Source of the DNA: Lacticaseibacillus casei DSM 20011 = JCM 1134 = ATCC 393
Lineage (GTDB): Bacteria > Bacillota > Bacilli > Lactobacillales > Lactobacillaceae
Assembly: GCF_000829055.1 (NCBI RefSeq)
Contig: NZ_AP012544.1
Location: 930,001 to 994,000, forward strand
Direction of reading: 5' to 3'
Length of the DNA stretch: 64,000 nt
The position numbers and the translations under genes are program-made. The notes below the pieces were generated by a model that was not told the origin of the DNA, did not search any database, and saw nothing but the letters and a program-made list of their open reading frames with translations. Positions 62,615 through 64,000 of this stretch are shown piece after piece (within the stretch, counting starts at the first letter, position 1; every line of letters begins with the position of its first letter).

Positions 62615-63991
62615 ATGGGAAGTTCATCAGACCTTAAAGATTTATTGCGCGAGCGAGTCGCAGCTAAGTATACGATTGATGATTTGAAGGAGACGGGGAA
62701 AAAGATTCGAGAGACCGCCCCGATTGAGAGCCTCGCTGCCGTTAGTAAAATTGATCGTGATCCGGTTCAGTTTATTAATAGTGTGGAACAGAATTTGACG
62801 GAATCGCTATTGCCAATGCGTCACCAGCGAATGGGAGCATCGCAGGCAGCCTTTTTCCGCGGCACTGCCGAACTGATGGCTTATGATCTGCGCCAAGGTG
62901 AGAAATCGGGGATCAATCTGTTAATCGATGGCGATGCGCACTTACAAAACTTCGGCTTTTACGCCTCACCGGAACGGAATTTGCTGTTCGACCTCAACGA
63001 CTTTGACGAAGCTCAGATTAATAGCTTTGAGTTTGATATCAAACGTTTACTAACCAGTGTTTATCTGCTGGGCGATCAGCAGGGGTTTGCGGCCGATAAG
63101 CTAGATGAGCTCGTGCAAACCGATGCCAGCATTTATCGCAAAACCTTACGGGACCTGTTCAAGCTCGGTGCCTTGGACCGCTTCTATCAATCCACTGAAG
63201 TCAAGCACCTGATGCAGGAAATTCCCGGCGCAGAAGACTCGCAATTGTTGGCGAAATTCGTTAAAAAAGCGACAAAACGCAATAATGATTCTGTCGTTAA
63301 AAAATATACCCTGACAACTGATGATGGCCATATGCGGTTCAAAGACGATCCGCCGAGTTCCGTGCGGCTTGACCAAGCAACTTACCAGGCGATTTACGAT
63401 GGGTTTACCCAGTATCGCAAGACCACCCGCGCGGATATTCTGGTTTTGTTAAGCCAGTATCGGATTACAGATATCATTCATCATAGTGTCGGCATCGGCA
63501 GCTTCGGGACAAACTGCTACTTGGTTTTGCTCAGCGGCTTAAGCGGCGGCCATATAGTGCTGCAAGTCAAGGAAGCATTGCCGCCACGGCAGGAACTGTT
63601 GCCGCATACCGAACGCATGACTTTGCAACAGGAAGTCAGTCAAGGACAGCGAATCATTGCCGCCCAGATGATTCTTCAAAAAGCCTCTGACCCTTTTTTA
63701 GGCTGGTTTAATGTCGGCGATAAAAGTTATTATGTTCGCCAGTTTCGGGATATGAAAGGATCGGTGGATCTGGAGGAACTCAACTTCACTGAATTTCAGT
63801 ATTATACCCAGATGACGGCCTACCTTTTGGCGAGGGCGCACGCCCAAACACCGCAGGCAGCAGTCGTCACCGGTTATCTGGATAAGCATTTCGACAGCGC
63901 GGTTCAGCGGTGGAGCAAGTGGTATTTAAATCAGGTTAAAGCCGATTATTCAGCTTTTCTCCGTGCAGTTGACACCCATCTTCTGGCGTGA
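62615..63991 (+). CDS. DUF2252 family protein
   Basis: This 458-residue protein has a kinase-like (aminoglycoside phosphotransferase-type) fold: DGDAHLQNFGFYASPE resembles the HGDxxxxN catalytic loop, with FDLNDFDEA as the metal-binding D-x-D/D-F-G-like block (about residues 108-133). Start MGSSSDLKDLLRERV, preceded by AAAAAGGAG. Substrate is unknown. The protein ends at 63991, nine bases before the window edge. Confidence 0.88.
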   Translation: MGSSSDLKDLLRERVAAKYTIDDLKETGKKIRETAPIESLAAVSKIDRDPVQFINSVEQNLTESLLPMRHQRMGASQAAFFRGTAELMAYDLRQGEKSGINLLIDGDAHLQNFGFYASPERNLLFDLNDFDEAQINSFEFDIKRLLTSVYLLGDQQGFAADKLDELVQTDASIYRKTLRDLFKLGALDRFYQSTEVKHLMQEIPGAEDSQLLAKFVKKATKRNNDSVVKKYTLTTDDGHMRFKDDPPSSVRLDQATYQAIYDGFTQYRKTTRADILVLLSQYRITDIIHHSVGIGSFGTNCYLVLLSGLSGGHIVLQVKEALPPRQELLPHTERMTLQQEVSQGQRIIAAQMILQKASDPFLGWFNVGDKSYYVRQFRDMKGSVDLEELNFTEFQYYTQMTAYLLARAHAQTPQAAVVTGYLDKHFDSAVQRWSKWYLNQVKADYSAFLRAVDTHLLA

Positions 63992-64000
63992 TCGGCGAGG

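Overview
The window looks like a chromosomal segment of a low-GC Gram-positive lactic acid bacterium, most likely of the Lacticaseibacillus casei/paracasei/rhamnosus group. The grounds are the order comGF-comGG-class I methyltransferase, the order pcrA-ligA-camS-gatC-gatA-gatB-dagK-rlmD, a tmRNA whose tag reads AKNENSYALAA, AGGAGG-type ribosome binding sites, an LPXTG-like surface glycosidase, and several IS30 and IS3 insertions. No rRNA operon, CRISPR array or intact prophage is visible. The species call is inference from gene content; no search was run.

Layout. 1-3.2 kb: end of the competence pilus operon (comGF broken by an IS30-type element, then comGG) and a YtxK-like methyltransferase. 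3.2-9.1 kb: a small membrane protein, an amino-acid permease, and a four-gene acyltransferase/GT8/GT8/acyltransferase operon. 9.3-12.9 kb: a second IS30-type element at the start codon of an alpha-galactosidase gene that also carries an in-frame stop. 13.0-15.6 kb: an accessory islet with a tandem array of 70-residue Sm-like proteins, each followed by a conserved hairpin-bearing spacer and mixed with gene remnants. This is the most unusual part of the window. 15.8-25.4 kb: tmRNA, an SdpI-like protein, a two-component system, acetyltransferase, an ACT-domain regulator, an SOS-controlled Y-family polymerase operon, a His/Met-rich small membrane protein, a zinc-ribbon membrane protein and an SGNH lipoprotein. 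25.7-37.0 kb: housekeeping block for DNA repair and replication (pcrA, ligA), pheromone lipoprotein (camS), Asn/Gln-tRNA amidation (gatCAB), lipid kinase (dagK) and 23S rRNA methylation (rlmD). 37.4-50 kb: surface beta-N-acetylglucosaminidase, MFS transporter, HAD phosphatase, PPK2, PepO-type peptidase, a frameshifted acetyltransferase, DegV, an SPFH/NfeD-like pair, a GH25-like protein lacking its catalytic acids, and YxeA- and DUF4828-type proteins. 50-64 kb: oxidoreductase, DEAD-box helicase, lone PTS EIIA and DUF3284, Fic protein, tRNA-Arg(CCU), membrane metalloprotease, RecQ, an IS3 element, M29 aminopeptidase, TetR regulator and a DUF2252 protein.

Three kinds of non-coding structure stand out. 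Two divergent IS30-type elements are each flanked by a perfect 13-bp target duplication. A family of about 120-bp intergenic palindromes (three copies and a fragment) shows compensatory base changes, so its fold appears to be selected. A second family of MITE-like elements has about 29-bp imperfect terminal inverted repeats (two copies). At least four genes are damaged: comGF, the alpha-galactosidase, a GNAT acetyltransferase and one Sm-like paralogue. This fits genome decay in a host-adapted lactobacillus.
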